Of a stretch of 64,000 nt of DNA, positions 40,701-54,454 are shown piece after piece. The translations under genes and the position numbers were made by a program. Origin of the DNA: Eledone cirrhosa (taxonomy: Eukaryota; Mollusca; Cephalopoda; Octopoda; Eledonidae). Numbering within the stretch: the first letter of the stretch is position 1; each line of letters opens with the position of its first letter. The notes below the pieces were generated by a model. It saw only the letters and a program-made list of their open reading frames with translations. It did not search any database and had not been told where the DNA came from. The stretch lies in NCBI GenBank assembly GCA_964016885.1, contig OZ024742.1, positions 6,952,158 to 7,016,157 on the forward strand, written 5' to 3'.

Positions 40701-41592
40701 ACATCCAGTTCAGCCTCTCTCTGGTAATATACTGTCACAAACATCCAGTTCAGCCTCCCTCTGGTAATATACTGTCACTACCATCCATGTCAGCCTCTTT
40801 CTGGTAATATACTGTCACCAACATCCAGTTCAGCCTTTCTCTGGTAATATACTGTCACTACCATCCAGTTCAGCCTTTCTCTGGTAATATACTGTCACCA
40901 CCATCCAGTTCAGCCTCTCTCTGGTAATATACTGTCACAAACATCCAGTTCAGCCTCCCTCTGGTAATATACTGTCACTACCATCCATGTCAGCCTCTTT
41001 CTGGTAATATACTGTCACCAACATCCAGTTCAGCCTTTCTCTGGTAATATACTGTCACCAACATCCAGTTCAGCCTCTCTCTGGTAATATACTGTCACAA
41101 CCATCCAGTTCAGCCTCTCTATGGTAATATACTGTCACCAACATCTAGTTCAGCCTCTTTCTGGTAATATACTCTCACCAACATCCAGTTCAGCCTTTCT
41201 CTGGTAATATACTGTCACCAACATCCAGTTCAGCCTCTCTCTGGTAATATACTGTCACCACCATCCAGTTCAGCCTCTCTATGGTAATATACTGTCACCA
41301 ACATCTAGTTCAGCCTCTTTCTCGTAATATACTGTCACCAACATCCAGTTCAGCCTTTCTCTGGTAATATACTGTCACCAACATCCAGTTCAGCCTCTCT
41401 CTGGTAATATACTGTCACAAACATCCAGTTCAGCCTCTCTCTGGTAATATACTGTCACTACCATCCAGTTCAGCCTCTCTCTAGTAATATACTGTCACCA
41501 CCATCCAGTTCAGCCTCTCTCTGGCAATATACTCTCACAAACATCCAGTTCAGCCTCCCTCTGGTAATATACTGTCACTACCATCCAGTTCA
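37793..41592. repeat. 3,800-bp HOR, copy 1 (95 units)
   Basis: First copy of a tandem pair offset by 3,800 bp. Markers: ATACGGTCACC near 37850, ATACAGTC near 37889, TAGGGTC at 38131, TTCATTCTCTCTG near 38389, CTGCTAATAT at 38881, AAGATCCAG near 38940, CATCCAGGTC near 39503, CAGATTTTCT at 39671, CTAGTAATAT at 39841, CAGGTAATATACTATC near 39921, CCATCCATGTC near 40781 and TCTCGTAAT near 41320. It contains two landmark units 1,320 bp apart (38121 and 39441). Confidence 0.92.
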
Positions 41593-44500
41593 GCCTCTCT
41601 CTGGGAATATACTGTCACTACCATCCAGTTCAGCCTCTCTCTGGTAATATACGGTCACCAACATCTAGTTCAGCCTCTTTCTGGTAATATACAGTCACCA
41701 ACATCCAGTTCAGCCTCTCTGTGGTAATATACTGTCACCAACATGCAGTTCAGCCTCTCTCTGGTGATATACTGTCACCAACATCCAGTTCAGCTTCTCT
41801 CTGGTAATATACTGTCACCAACATCCAGTTTAGTTTCTCTCTGGTAATATAGTGTCACCAACATCTAGTTCAGCCTCTTTCTGGTAATATACTGTCACCA
41901 ACATCCAGTTCAGCTTCACTCCGGTGATATAGGGTCACCAACATCCAGTTCAATTTCTCTCTGGTAATATACTGTCACCAACATCCAGTTCAGCCTTTCT
42001 CTGGTAATATACTGTCACCAACATCCAGTTCAGCCTCTCTCTGGTAATATACTGTCACCACCATCCAGTTCAGCCTCTCTCTGGTAATATACTGTCACTA
42101 CCATCCAGTTCAGCCTCTTTCTGGTAATATACTGTCACCAACATCTAGTTCAGACTTTCTCTGGTAATATACTGTCACCAACATCCAGTTCATTCTCTCT
42201 CTGTTAATATACTGTCACCACCATCCAGTTCAGCCTCTCTCTGGTAATATACTGTCACAAACATCCAGTTCAGCCTCTCTCTGGTAATATACTGTCACTA
42301 CCATCCAGTTCAGCCTCTTTCTGGTAATATACTGTCACCAACATCCAGTTCAGCCTCTCTCTGGTAACATACTGTCACCACCATCCAGTTCAGCCTCTCT
42401 CTGGTAATATACTGTCACCAACATCTAGTTCAGCCTCTTTCTGGTAATATACTGTCACCAACATCCAGTTCAGCCTTTCTCTGGTAATATACTGTCACCA
42501 ACATCCAGTTCAGCCTCTCTCTGGTAATATACTGTCACCACCATCCAGTTCAGCCTCTCTATGGTAATATACTGTCACTAAAATCTAGTTCAGCCTCTTT
42601 CTGGTAATATACTGTCACCAACATCCAGTTCAGACTTTCTCTGGTAATATACTGTCACCAACATCCAGTTCAGCCTCTCTCTGCTAATATACTGTCACCA
42701 CCATCCAGTTCAGCCTCTCTCTGGTAATATACTGTCACAAAGATCCAGTTCAGCCTCTCTCTGGTAATATACTGTCACTACCATCCAGTTCAGCCTCTCT
42801 CTGGTAATATACTGTCACCACCATCCAGTTCAGCCTCTCTCTGGTAATATACTGTCACAAACATCCAGTTCAGCCTCCCTCTGGTAATATACTGTCACTA
42901 CCATCCAGTTCAGCCTCTTTCTGGTAATATACTGTCACCAACATCCAGTTCAGCCTTTCTCTGGTAATATACTGTCACCAACATCTAGTTCAGCCTCTTT
43001 CTGGTAATATACTGTCACCAACATCCAGTTCAGCCTCTCTGTGGTAATATACTGTCACCAACATGCAGTGCAGACTCTCTCTGGTGATATACTGTCACCA
43101 ACATCCAGTTCAGCTTCTCTCTGGTAATATACTGTCACCAACATCCAGTTTAGTTTCTCTCTGGTAATATAGTGTCACCAACATCTAGTTCAGCCTCTCT
43201 CTGGTAATATACTGTCACCAACATCCAGTTCAGCTTCACTCCGGTGATATAGGGTCACCAACATCCAGTTCAATTTCTCTCTGGTAATATACTGTCACCA
43301 ACATCCAGGTCAGCCTTTCTCTGGTAATATACTGTCACCAACATCCAGTTCAGCCTCTCTCTGGTAATATACTGTCACCACCATCCAGTTCAGCCTCTCT
43401 CTGGTAATATACTGTCACTACCATCCAGTTCAGCCTCTTTCTGGTAATATACTGTCACCAACATCCAGTTCAGATTTTCTCTGGTAATATACTGTCACCA
43501 ACATCCAGTTCAGCCTCTCTCTGGTAATATACTGTCACCACCATCCAGTTCAGCCTCTCTCTGGTAATATACTGTCACAAACATCCAGTTCAGCCTCTCT
43601 CTGGTAATATACTGTCACTACCATCCAGTTCAGCCTCTCTCTAGTAATATACTGTCACCACCATACAGTTCAGACTTTCTCTGGTAATATACTGTCACCA
43701 ACATCCAGTTCAGCCTCTCTCAGGTAATATACTATCACCACCATCCAGTTCAGCCTCTCTCTGGTAATATACTGTCACAAACATCCAGTTCAGCCTCTCT
43801 CTGGTAATATACTGTCACTACCATCCAGTTCAGCCTCTTTCTGGTAATATACTATCACCACCATCCAGTTCAGCCTCTCTCTGGTAATATACTGTCACAA
43901 ACATCCAGTTCAGCCTCTCTCTGGTAATATACTGTCACTACCATCCAGTTCAGCCTCTTTCTGGTAATATACTGTCACCAACATCCAGTTCAGCGTCTCT
44001 CTGGTAACATACTGTCACCACCATCCAGTTCAGCCTCTCTCTGGTAATATACCGTCACCAACATCTAGTTCAGCCTCTTTCTGGTAATATACTGTCACAA
44101 ACATCCAGTTCAGCCTCTCTCTGGTAATATACTATCACTACCATCCAGTTCAGCCTCTGTCTGGTAATATACTGTCACCACCATCCAGTTCAGCCTCTCT
44201 CTGGTAATATACTGTCACAAACATCCAGTTCAGCCTCCCTCTGGTAATATACTGTCACTGCCATCCATTTCAGCCTCTTTCTGGTAATATACTGTCACCA
44301 ACATCCAGTTCAGCCTTTCTCTGGTAATATACTGTCACTACCATCCAGTTCAGCCTTTCTCTGGTAATATACTGTCACCACCATCCAGTTCAGCCTCTCT
44401 CTGGTAATATACTGTCACAAACATCCAGTTCAGCCTCCCTCTGGTAATATACTGTCACTACCATCCATGTCAGCCTCTTTCTGGTAATATACTGTCACCA

Positions 44501-45080
44501 ACATCCAGTTCAGCCTTTCTCTGGTAATATACTGTCACCAACATCCAGTTCAGCCTCTCTCTGGTAATATACTGTCACAACCATCCAGTTCAGCCTCTCT
44601 ATGGTAATATACTGTCACCAACATCTAGTTCAGCCTCTTTCTGGTAATATACTCTCACCAACATCCAGTTCAGCCTTTCTCTGGTAATATACTGTCACCA
44701 ACATCCAGTTCAGCCTCTCTCTGGTAATATACTGTCACCACCATCCAGTTCAGCCTCTCTATGGTAATATACTGTCACCAACATCTAGTTCAGCCTCTTT
44801 CTCGTAATATACTGTCACCAACATCCAGTTCAGCCTTTCTCTGGTAATATACTGTCACCAACATCCAGTTCAGCCTCTCTCTGGTAATATACTGTCACAA
44901 ACATCCAGTTCAGCCTCTCTCTGGTAATATACTGTCACTACCATCCAGTTCAGCCTCTCTCTAGTAATATACTGTCACCACCATCCAGTTCAGCCTCTCT
45001 CTGGCAATATACTGTCACAAACATCCAGTTCAGCCTCCCTCTGGTAATATACTGTCACTACCATCCAGTTCAGCCTCTTT
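41593..45080. repeat. 3,800-bp HOR, copy 2, shortened
   Basis: Second copy. The offset is 3,800 bp as far as about 44080, then 3,520 (seven units, 280 bp, lost relative to 40281-40560) and then 3,480 after one more unit is lost near 44200. Differences from copy 1 include CATGCAGTGCAG near 43062, TACACTAAAATC type changes near 42580, and CATCCATTTC at 44261 against CATCCATGTC. The match ends near 45080, where CCTCTTT replaces CCTCTCT and GGGAATAT is not present. Confidence 0.9.
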
Positions 45081-46761
45081 CTGGTAATATACTGTCACCA
45101 ACATCCAGTTCAGACTTTCTCTGGTAATATACTGTCACCAACATCTAGTTCAGCCTCTTTCTGGTAATATACTGTCACCAACATCCAGTTCAGCCTCTCT
45201 GTGGTAATATACTGTCACCAACATGCAGTTCAGACTCTCTCTGGTGATATACTGTCACCAACATCCAGTTCAGCTTCTCTCTGGTAATATACTGTCACCA
45301 ACATCCAGTTTAGTTTCTCTCTGGTAATATAGTGTCACCAACATCTAGTTCAGCCTCTCTCTGGTAATATACTGTCACCAACATCCAGTTCAGCTTCACT
45401 CCGGTGATATAGGGTCACCAACATCCAGTTCAATTTCTCTCTGGTAATATACTGTCACCAACATCCAGGTCAGCCTTTCTCTGGTAATATACTGTCACCA
45501 ACATCCAGTTCAGCCTCTCTCTGGTAATATACTGTCACCACCATCCAGTTCAGCCTCTCTCTGGTAATATACTGTCACTACCATCCAGTTCAGCCTCTTT
45601 CTGGTAATATACTGTCACCAACATCCAGTTCAGATTTTCTCTGGTAATATACTGTCACCAACATCCAGTTCAGCCTCTCTCTGGTAATATACTGTCACCA
45701 CCATCCAGTTCAGCCTCTCTCTGGTAATATACTGTCACAAACATCCAGTTCAGCCTCTCTCTGGTAATATACTGTCACTACCATCCAGTTCAGCCTCTTT
45801 CTGGTAATATACTGTCACCAACATCCAGTTCAGCCTCTCTCTGGTAACATACTGTCACCACCATCCAGTTCAGCCTCTCTCTGGTAATATACCGTCACCA
45901 ACATCTAGTTCAGCCTCTTTCTGGTAATATACTGTCACCAACATCCAGTTCAGCCTTTCTCTGGTAATATACTGTCACCAACACCCAGTTCAGCCTCTCT
46001 CTGGTAATATACTGTCACCACCATCCAGTTCAGCCTCTCTATGGTAATATACTGTCAGCAACATCTAGTTCAGCCTCTTTCTGGTAATATACTGTCACCA
46101 ACATCCAGTTCAGCCTTTCTCTGGTAATATACTGTCACCAACATCCAGTTCAGCCTCTCTCTGGTAATATACTGTCACCACCATCCAGTTCAGCCTCTCT
46201 CTGGTAATATACTGTCACAAACATCCAGTTCAGCCACTCTCTGGTAATATACTATCACTACCATCCAGTTCAGCCTCTCTCTGGTAATATACTGTCACCA
46301 CCATCCAGTTCAGCCTCTCTCTGGTAATATACTGTCACAAACATCCAGTTCAGCCTCCCTCTGGTAATATACTGTCACTACCATCCATTTCAGCCTCTTT
46401 CTGGTAATATACTGTCACGAACATCCAGTTCAGCTTTTCTCTGGTAATATACTGTCACTACCATCCAGTTCAGCCTTTCTCTGGTAATATACTGTCACCA
46501 CCATCCAGTTCAGCCTCTCTCTGGTAATATAACGTCACCAACATCTAGTTCAGCCTCTTTCTGGTAATATACTGTCACCACCATCCAGTTCAGCCTCTCT
46601 CTGGTAATATACTGTCACAAACATCCAGTTCAGCCTCCCTCTGGTAATATACTGTCACTACCATCCATTTCAGCCTCTTTCTGGTAATATACTGTCACCA
46701 ACATCCAGTTCAGCCTTTCTCTGGTAATATACTGTCACCAACATCCAGTTCAGCCTCTCTC
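45081..46761. repeat. Partial third relative of the 3,800-bp HOR
   Basis: From 45121 to about 45780 it follows 42961-43620 at an offset of 2,160 bp (TAGGGTC at 45411, CATCCAGGTC near 45463, CAGATTTTCT near 45631). It then jumps, in register, to the order of 40181 onward (GGTAACAT near 45843, ACACCCAG near 45981, ACTATCACTACC near 46251). It therefore looks like a recombinant of two parts of the 3,800-bp unit. After 46400 the ATAACGTCACC type first appears (near 46531), leading into the next HOR family. Confidence 0.85.
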
Positions 46762-48603
46762 TGGTAATATACTGTCACAACCATCCAGTTCAGCCTCTCT
46801 GTGGTAATATACTGTCACCAACATCTAGTTCAGCCTCTTTCTGGTAATATACTCTCACCAACATCCAGTTCAGCCTTTCTCTGGTAATATACTGTCACCA
46901 ACATCCAGTTCAGCCTCTTTCTGGTAATATACTGTCACCACCATCCAGTTCAGCCTCTCTATGGTAATATACTGTCACCAACATCTAGTTCAGCCTCTTT
47001 CTCGTAATATACTGTCACCAACATCCAGTTCAGCCTTTCTCTGGTAATATACTGTCACCAACATCCAGTTCAGCCTCTCTCTGGTAATATACTGTCACCA
47101 CCATCCAGTTCAGCCTCTCTCTGGTAATATACTGTCAAGAACATCCAGTTCAGCCTCTCTCTGGTAATATACTGTCACTACCATCCAGTTCAGCCTCTCT
47201 CTGGTAATATACTGTCACCACCATCCAGTTCAGCCCCTCTCTGGTAATATACTGTCACAAACATCCAGTTCAGCCTCCCTCTGGTAATATACTGTCACTA
47301 CCATCCAGTTCAGCCTCTTTCTGGTAATATACTGTCACCAACATCCAGTTCAGCCTTTCTCTGGTAATATACTGTCACCAACATCCAGTTCAGCCTCTCT
47401 CTGGTAACATACTGTCACCACCATCCAGTTCAGCCTCTCGCTGGTAATATAACGTCACCAACATCTAGGTCAGCCTCTTTCTGGTAATATACTGTCACCA
47501 ACATCCAGTTCAGCCTTTCTCTGGTAATATACTGTCACCAACATCCAGTTCAGCCTCTCTCTGGTAATATACTGTCACAACCATCCAGTTCAGCCTCTCT
47601 ATGGTAATATACTGTCACCAACATCAAGTTCAGCCTCTTTCTGGTAATATACTGTCACCAACATCCAGTTCAGCCTTTCTCTGGTAATATACTGTCACCA
47701 ACATCTAGTTCAGCCTTTCTCTGGTAATATACTGTCACCAACATCCAGTTCAGCCTCTCTCTCTGGTAATATACTGTCACAACCATCCAGTTCAGCCTCT
47801 CTGTGGTAATATACTGTCACCAACATCTAGTTCAGCCTCTTTCTGGTAATATACTCTCACCAACATCCAGTTCAGCCTTTCTCTGGTAATATACTGTCAC
47901 CAACATCCAGTTCAGCCTCTCTCTGGTAATATACTGTCACCACCATCCAGTTCAGCCTCTCTATGGTAATATACTGTCACCAACATCTAGTTCAGCCTCT
48001 TTCTGGTAATATACTGTCACCAACATCCAGTTCAGCCTTTCTCTGGTAATATACTGTCACCAACATCCTGTTCAGCCTCTCTCTGGTAATATACTGTCAC
48101 CACCATCCAGTTCAGCCTCTCTCTGGTAATATACTGTCAAAAACATCCAGTTCAGCCTCTCTCTGGTAATATACTGTCACTACCATCCAGTTCAGCCTCT
48201 CTCTGGTAATATACTGTCACCACCATCCAGTTCAGCCTCTCTCTGGTAATATACTGTCACAAACATCCAGTTCAGCCTCCCTCTGGTAATATACTGTCAC
48301 TACCATCCAGTTCAGCCTCTTTCTGGTAATATACTGTCACCAACATCCAGTTCAGCCTTTCTCTGGTAATATACTGTCACCAACATCCAGTTCAGCCTCT
48401 CTCTGGTAACATACTGTCACCACCATCCAGTTCAGCCTCTCGCTGGTAATATAACGTCACCAACATCTAGGTCAGCCTCTTTTTGGTAATATACTGTCAC
48501 CAACATCCAGTTCAGCCTTTCTCTGGTAATATACTGTCACCAACATCCAGTTCAGCCTCTCTCTGGTAATATAATGTCACAACCATCCAGTTCAGCCTCT
48601 CTA
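46762..48603. repeat. 1,842-bp HOR, copy 1 (46 units plus 2 bp)
   Basis: First copy of a pair offset by 1,842 bp. The two extra bases are a CT insertion in the polypyrimidine end of the unit at about 47755-47764, present in both copies. Markers: GTCAAGAACATCC near 47136, CAGCCCCTCT at 47231, ATAACGTCACC with CATCTAGGTC near 47450, CATCAAGTTC near 47623, CATCCTGTTC near 48065, GTCAAAAACATCC near 48136, CTTTTTGGTAAT near 48479 and ATAATGTCAC at 48571. Inside it, the run from 46801 recurs from 47803, so it is itself made of two related parts of 1,002 and 840 bp. Confidence 0.9.
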
Positions 48604-50462
48604 TGGTAATATACTGTCACAACCATCCAGTTCAGCCTCTCTGTGGTAATATACTGTCACCAACATCTAGTTCAGCCTCTTTCTGGTAATATACTCTCAC
48701 CAACATCCAGTTCAGCCTTTCTCTGGTAATATACTGTCACCAACATCCAGTTCAGCCTCTTTCTGGTAATATACTGTCACCACCATCCAGTTCAGCCTCT
48801 CTATGGTAATATACTGTCACCAACATCTAGTTCAGCCTCTTTCTCGTAATATACTGTCACCAACATCCAGTTCAGCCTTTCTCTGGTAATATACTGTCAC
48901 CAACATCCAGTTCAGCCTCTCTCTGGTAATATACTGTCACCACCATCCAGTTCAGCCTCTCTCTGGTAATATACTGTCAAGAACATCCAGTTCAGCCTCT
49001 CTCTGGTAATATACTGTCACTACCATCCAGTTCAGCCTCTCTCTGGTAATATACTGTCACCACCATCCAGTTCAGCCCCTCTCTGGTAATATACTGTCAC
49101 AAACATCCAGTTCAGCCTCCCTCTGGTAATATACTGTCACTACCATCCAGTTCAGCCTCTTTCTGGTAATATACTGTCACCAACATCCAGTTCAGCCTTT
49201 CTCTGGTAATATACTGTCACCAACATCCAGTTCAGCCTCTCTCTGGTAACATACTGTCACCACCATCCAGTTCAGCCTCTCGCTGGTAATATAACGTCAC
49301 CAACATCTAGGTCAGCCTCTTTCTGGTAATATACTGTCACCAACATCCAGTTCAGCCTTTCTCTGGTAATATACTGTCACCAACATCCAGTTCAGCCTCT
49401 CTCTGGTAATATACTGTCACAACCATCCAGTTCAGCCTCTCTATGGTAATATACTGTCACCAACATCAAGTTCAGCCTCTTTCTGGTAATATACTGTCAC
49501 CAACATCCAGTTCAGCCTTTCTCTGGTAATATACTGTCACCAACATCTAGTTCAGCCTTTCTCTGGTAATATACTGTCACCAACATCCAGTTCAGCCTCT
49601 CTCTCTGGTAATATACTGTCACAACCATCCAGTTCAGCCTCTCTGTGGTAATATACTGTCACCAACATCTAGTTCAGCCTCTTTCTGGTAATATACTCTC
49701 ACCAACATCCAGTTCAGCCTTTCTCTGGTAATATACTGTCACCAACATCCAGTTCAGCCTCTCTCTGGTAATATACTGTCACCACCATCCAGTTCAGCCT
49801 CTCTATGGTAATATACTGTCACCAACATCTAGTTCAGCCTCTTTCTGGTAATATACTGTCACCAACATCCAGTTCAGCCTTTCTCTGGTAATATACTGTC
49901 ACCAACATCCTGTTCAGCCTCTCTCTGGTAATATACTGTCACCACCATCCAGTTCAGCCTCTCTCTGGTAATATACTGTCAAAAACATCCAGTTCAGCCT
50001 CTCTCTGGTAATATACTGTCACTACCATCCAGTTCAGCCTCTCTCTGGTAATATACTGTCACCACCATCCAGTTCAGCCTCTCTCTGGTAATATACTGTC
50101 ACAAACATCCAGTTCAGCCTCCCTCTGGTAATATACTGTCACTACCATCCAGTTCAGCCTCTTTCTGGTAATATACTGTCACCAACATCCAGTTCAGCCT
50201 TTCTCTGGTAATATACTGTCACCAACATCCAGTTCAGCCTCTCTCTGGTAACATACTGTCACCACCATCCAGTTCAGCCTCTCGCTGGTAATATAACGTC
50301 ACCAACATCTAGGTCAGCCTCTTTTTGGTAATATACTGTCACCAACATCCAGTTCAGCCTTTCTCTGGTAATATACTGTCACCAACATCCAGTTCAGCCT
50401 CTCTCTGGTAATATAATGTCACAACCATCCAGTTCAGCCTCTCTATGGTAATATACTGTCAC
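48604..50462. repeat. 1,842-bp HOR, copy 2
   Basis: Second copy, including the CT insertion at about 49597-49606 and all markers listed for copy 1 (CCCCTCT near 49077, CATCAAGTTC near 49465, CATCCTGTTC near 49907, CTTTTTGGTA at 50321, ATATAATGTC at 50411). I saw no clear substitution between the copies. The match ends at 50463, where CACCAACATCT replaces CACAACCATCC. Confidence 0.9.
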
Positions 50463-53400
50463 CAACATCTAGTTCAGCCTCTTTCTGGTAATATACTGTC
50501 ACCAACATCCAGTTCAGCCTTTCTCTGGTAATATACTGTCACCAACATCTAGTTCAGCCTCTCTCTGGTAATATACTGTCACAAACATCCAGTTCAGCCT
50601 CACTCTGGGAATATACTGTCACTACCATCCATTTCAGCCTCTGTCTGGTAATGTACGGTCACCAACATCTAGTTCAGCCTCTTTCTGGTAAAATACTGTC
50701 ACCAACATCCAGTTCAGCCTCTCTGTGGTATTATACTGTCACCAACATGCAGTTCAGCCTCTCTCTGGTGATATACTGTCACCAACATCCAGTTCAGCTT
50801 CTCTCTGGTAATATACTGTCACCAACATCCAGTTTAGCTTCTCTCTGGTAATATAGTGTCACCAACATCTAGTTCAGCCTCTCTCTGGTAATATACTGTC
50901 ACCACCATCCAGTTCAGCCTCTCTCTGGTAATATACTGTCACAAACATCCAGTTCAGCCTCTCTCTGGTAATATACTGTCACTACCATCCAGTTCAGCCT
51001 CTTTCTGGTAATATACTGTCACCAACATCCAGTTCAGCCTCTCTCTGGTAACATACTGTCACCACCATCCAGTTCAGCCTCTCTCTGGTAATATACCGTC
51101 ACCAACATCTAGTTCAGCCTCTTTCTGGTAATATACTGTCACCAACATCCAGTTCAGCCTTTCTCTGGTAATATACTGTCACCAACATCCAGTTCAGCCT
51201 CTCTCTGGTAATATACTGTCACCACCATCCAGTTCAGCCTCTCTATGGTAATATACGGTCACCAACATCTAGTTCAGCCTCTTTCTGGTAATATACTGTT
51301 ACCAACATCAAGTTCAGCCTCTCTGTGGTAATATACTGTCACCAACATGCAGTTCAGCCTCTCTCTGGTGATATACTGTCACCAACATCCAGTTCAGATT
51401 CTCTCTGGTAATATAGTGTCACCAACATCTAGTTCAGCCTCTCTCTGGTAATATACTGTCACCAACATCCAGTTCAGCTTCACTCCGGTAATATAGGGTC
51501 ACCAACATCCAGTTCAATTTCTCTCTGGTAATATACTGTCACCAACATCCAGTTCAGCCTTTCTCTGGTAATATACTGTCACCAACATCCAGTTCAGCCT
51601 CTCTCTGGTAATATACTGTCACCAACATCCAGTTCAGCCTCTCTCTGTTAATATACTGTCACCACCATCCAGTTCAGCCTCTCTATGGTAATATACTGTC
51701 ACCAACATCTAGTTCAGCCTCTTTCTGGTAATATACTGTCACCAACATCCAGTACAGCCTTTCTCTGGTAATATACTGTCACCAACATCCAGTTCAGCCT
51801 CTCTCTGTAAATATACTGTCACCACCATCCAGTTCAGCCTCTCTCTGGTAATATACTGTCACAAACATCCAGTTCAGCCTCTCTCTGGTAATATACTGTC
51901 ACTACCATCCAGTTCAGCCTCTCTCTGGTAATATACTGTCACCACCATCCAGTTCAGCCTCTCTCTGGTAATATACTGTCACAAACATCAAGTTCAGCCT
52001 CTCTCTGGTAATATACTGTCACTACCATCCAGTTCAGCCTCTTTCTGGTAATATACTGTCACCAACATCCAGTTCAGCCTTTCTCTGGTAATATACTGTC
52101 ACCAACATCCAGTTCAGCCTCTCTCTGGTAACATACTGTCACCACCATCCAGTTCAGCCTCTCTCTGGTAATATACCGTCACCAACATCTAGTTCAGCCT
52201 CTTTCTGGTAATATACTGTCACCAACATCCAGTTCAGCCTCTCTATGGTAATATACTGTCACCAACATCTAGTTCAGCCTCTTTCTGGTAATATACTGTC
52301 ACCAACATCCAGTTCAGCCTTTCTCTGGTAATATACTGTCACCAACATCCAGTTCAGCCTCTCTCTGGTAATATACTGTCACAAACATCCAGTTCAGCCT
52401 CTCTCTGGGAATATACTGTCACTACCATCCAGTTCAGCCTCTCTCTGGTGATATACTGTCACCAACATCCAGTTCAGCTTCTCTCTGGTAATATACTGTC
52501 ACCAACATCCAGTTTGGTTTCTCTCTGGTAATATAGTGTCACCAACATCTAGTTCAGCCTCTCTCTGGTAATATACTGTCACCAACATCCAGTTCAGCTT
52601 CACTCCGGTGATATAGGGTCACCAACATCCAGTTCAATTTCCCTCTGGTAATATACTGTCACCAACATCCAGTTCAGCCTCTTTCTGGTAATATACTGTC
52701 ACCACCATCCAGTTCAGCCTCTCTCTGGTAATATACTGTCACAAACATCCAGTTCAGCCTCTCTCTGGTAATATACTGTCACTACCATCCAGTTCAGCCT
52801 CTTTCTGGTAATATACTCTCACCAACATCCAGTTCAGACTTTCTCTGGTAATATACTGTCACTAACATCCAGTTCAGCCTCTCTCTGGTAATATACTGTC
52901 ACAAACAACCAGTTCAGCCTCTCTCTGGTAATATACTGTCATTACCATCCAGTTCAGCCTCTTTCTGGTAATATACTGTCACCAACATCCAGTTCAGCCT
53001 CTCTCTGGTAATATACGGTCACCAACATCTAGTTCAGCCTCTTTCTGGTAAAATACTGTCACCAACATCCAGTTCAGCCTCTCTGTGGTATTATACTGTC
53101 ACCAACATGCAGTTCAGCCTCTCTCTGGTGATATACTGTCACCAACATCCAGTTCAGCTTCTCTCTGGTAATATACTGTCACCAACATCCAGTTTAGTTT
53201 CTCTCTGGTAATATAGTGTCACCAACATCTAGTTCAGCCTCTCTCTGGTAATATACTGTCACCACCATCCAGTTCAGCCTCTCTCTGGTAATATACTGTC
53301 ACAAACATCCAGTTCAGCCTCTCTCTGGTAATATACTGTCACTACCATCCAGTTCAGCCTCTTTCTGGTAATATACTGTCACCAACATCCAGTTCAGCCT

Positions 53401-54454
53401 CTCTCTGGTAACATACTGTCACCACCATCCAGTTCAGCCTCTCTCTGGTAATATACCGTCACCAACATCTAGTTCAGCCTCTTTCTGGTAATATACTGTC
53501 ACCAACATCCAGTTCAGCCTTTCTCTGGTAATATACTGTCACCAACATCCAGTTCAGCCTCTCTCTGGTAATATACTGTCACCACCATCCAGTTCAGCCT
53601 CTCTATGGTAATATACTGTCACCAACATCTAGTTCAGCCTCTTTCTGGTAATATACTGTCACCACCATCCCGTTCAGCCTCTCTCTGGTAATATACTGTC
53701 ACAAACATCCAGTTCAGCCTCTCTCTGGTAATATACTCTCACTACCATCCAGTTCAGCCTGTTTCTGGTAATATACTGTCACCAACATCCAGTTCAGCCT
53801 TTCTCTGGTAATATACTGTCACCAACATCCAGTTCAGCCTCTCTCTGGTAACATACTGTCACCACCATCCAGTTCAGCCTCTCTATGGTAATATACTGTC
53901 ACCAACATCTAGTTCAGCCTCTTTCTGGTAATATACTGTCACCAACATCCAGTTCAGCCTTTCTCTGGTAATATACTGTCACCAACATCCAGTTCAGCCT
54001 CTCTCTGGTAATATACTGTCACAAACATCCAGTTCAGCCTCTCTCTGGGAATATACTGTCACTACCATCCAGTTCAGCCTCTCTCTGGTAATATACGGTC
54101 ACCAACATCTAGTTCAGCCTCTTTCTGGTAATATACTGTTACCAACATCAAGTTCAGCCTCTCTGTGGTAATATACTGTCACCAACATGCAGTTCAGCCT
54201 CTCTCTGGTGATATACTGTCACCAACATCCAGTTCAGATTCTCTCTGGTAATATAGTGTCACCAACATCTAGTTCAGCCTCTCTCTGGTAATATACTGTC
54301 ACCAACATCCAGTTCAGCTTCACTCCGGTAATATAGGGTCACCAACATCCAGTTCAATTTCTCTCTGGTAATATACTGTCACCAACATCCAGTTCAGCCT
54401 TTCTCTGGTAATATACTGTCACCAACATCCAGTTCAGCCTCTCTCTGGTAATAT
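50463..54454. repeat. Overlapping 2.36-kb and 2.84-kb HORs
   Basis: Three overlapping copy relations. The region 50645-51240 recurs at about 53005-53600 (offset 2,360; markers GGTAAAATACTG at 50687 and 53047, GTGGTATTATACTG at 50725 and 53085). The region 51250-52960 recurs at about 54090-55760 (offset 2,840, then 2,800; markers ATACTGTT with CATCAAG at 51291 and 54131, CCGGTAATATAGGGTC at 51485 and 54325, CTCTGTAAATA at 51803, AGTTTGGTTT at 52511 and 55311, ACAAACAACC at 52901 and 55701). The region 53641-54640 recurs at about 56001-57040 (CCATCCCGTTC near 53665 and 56025, CTGTTTCTGG near 53760 and 56120). Confidence 0.85.
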
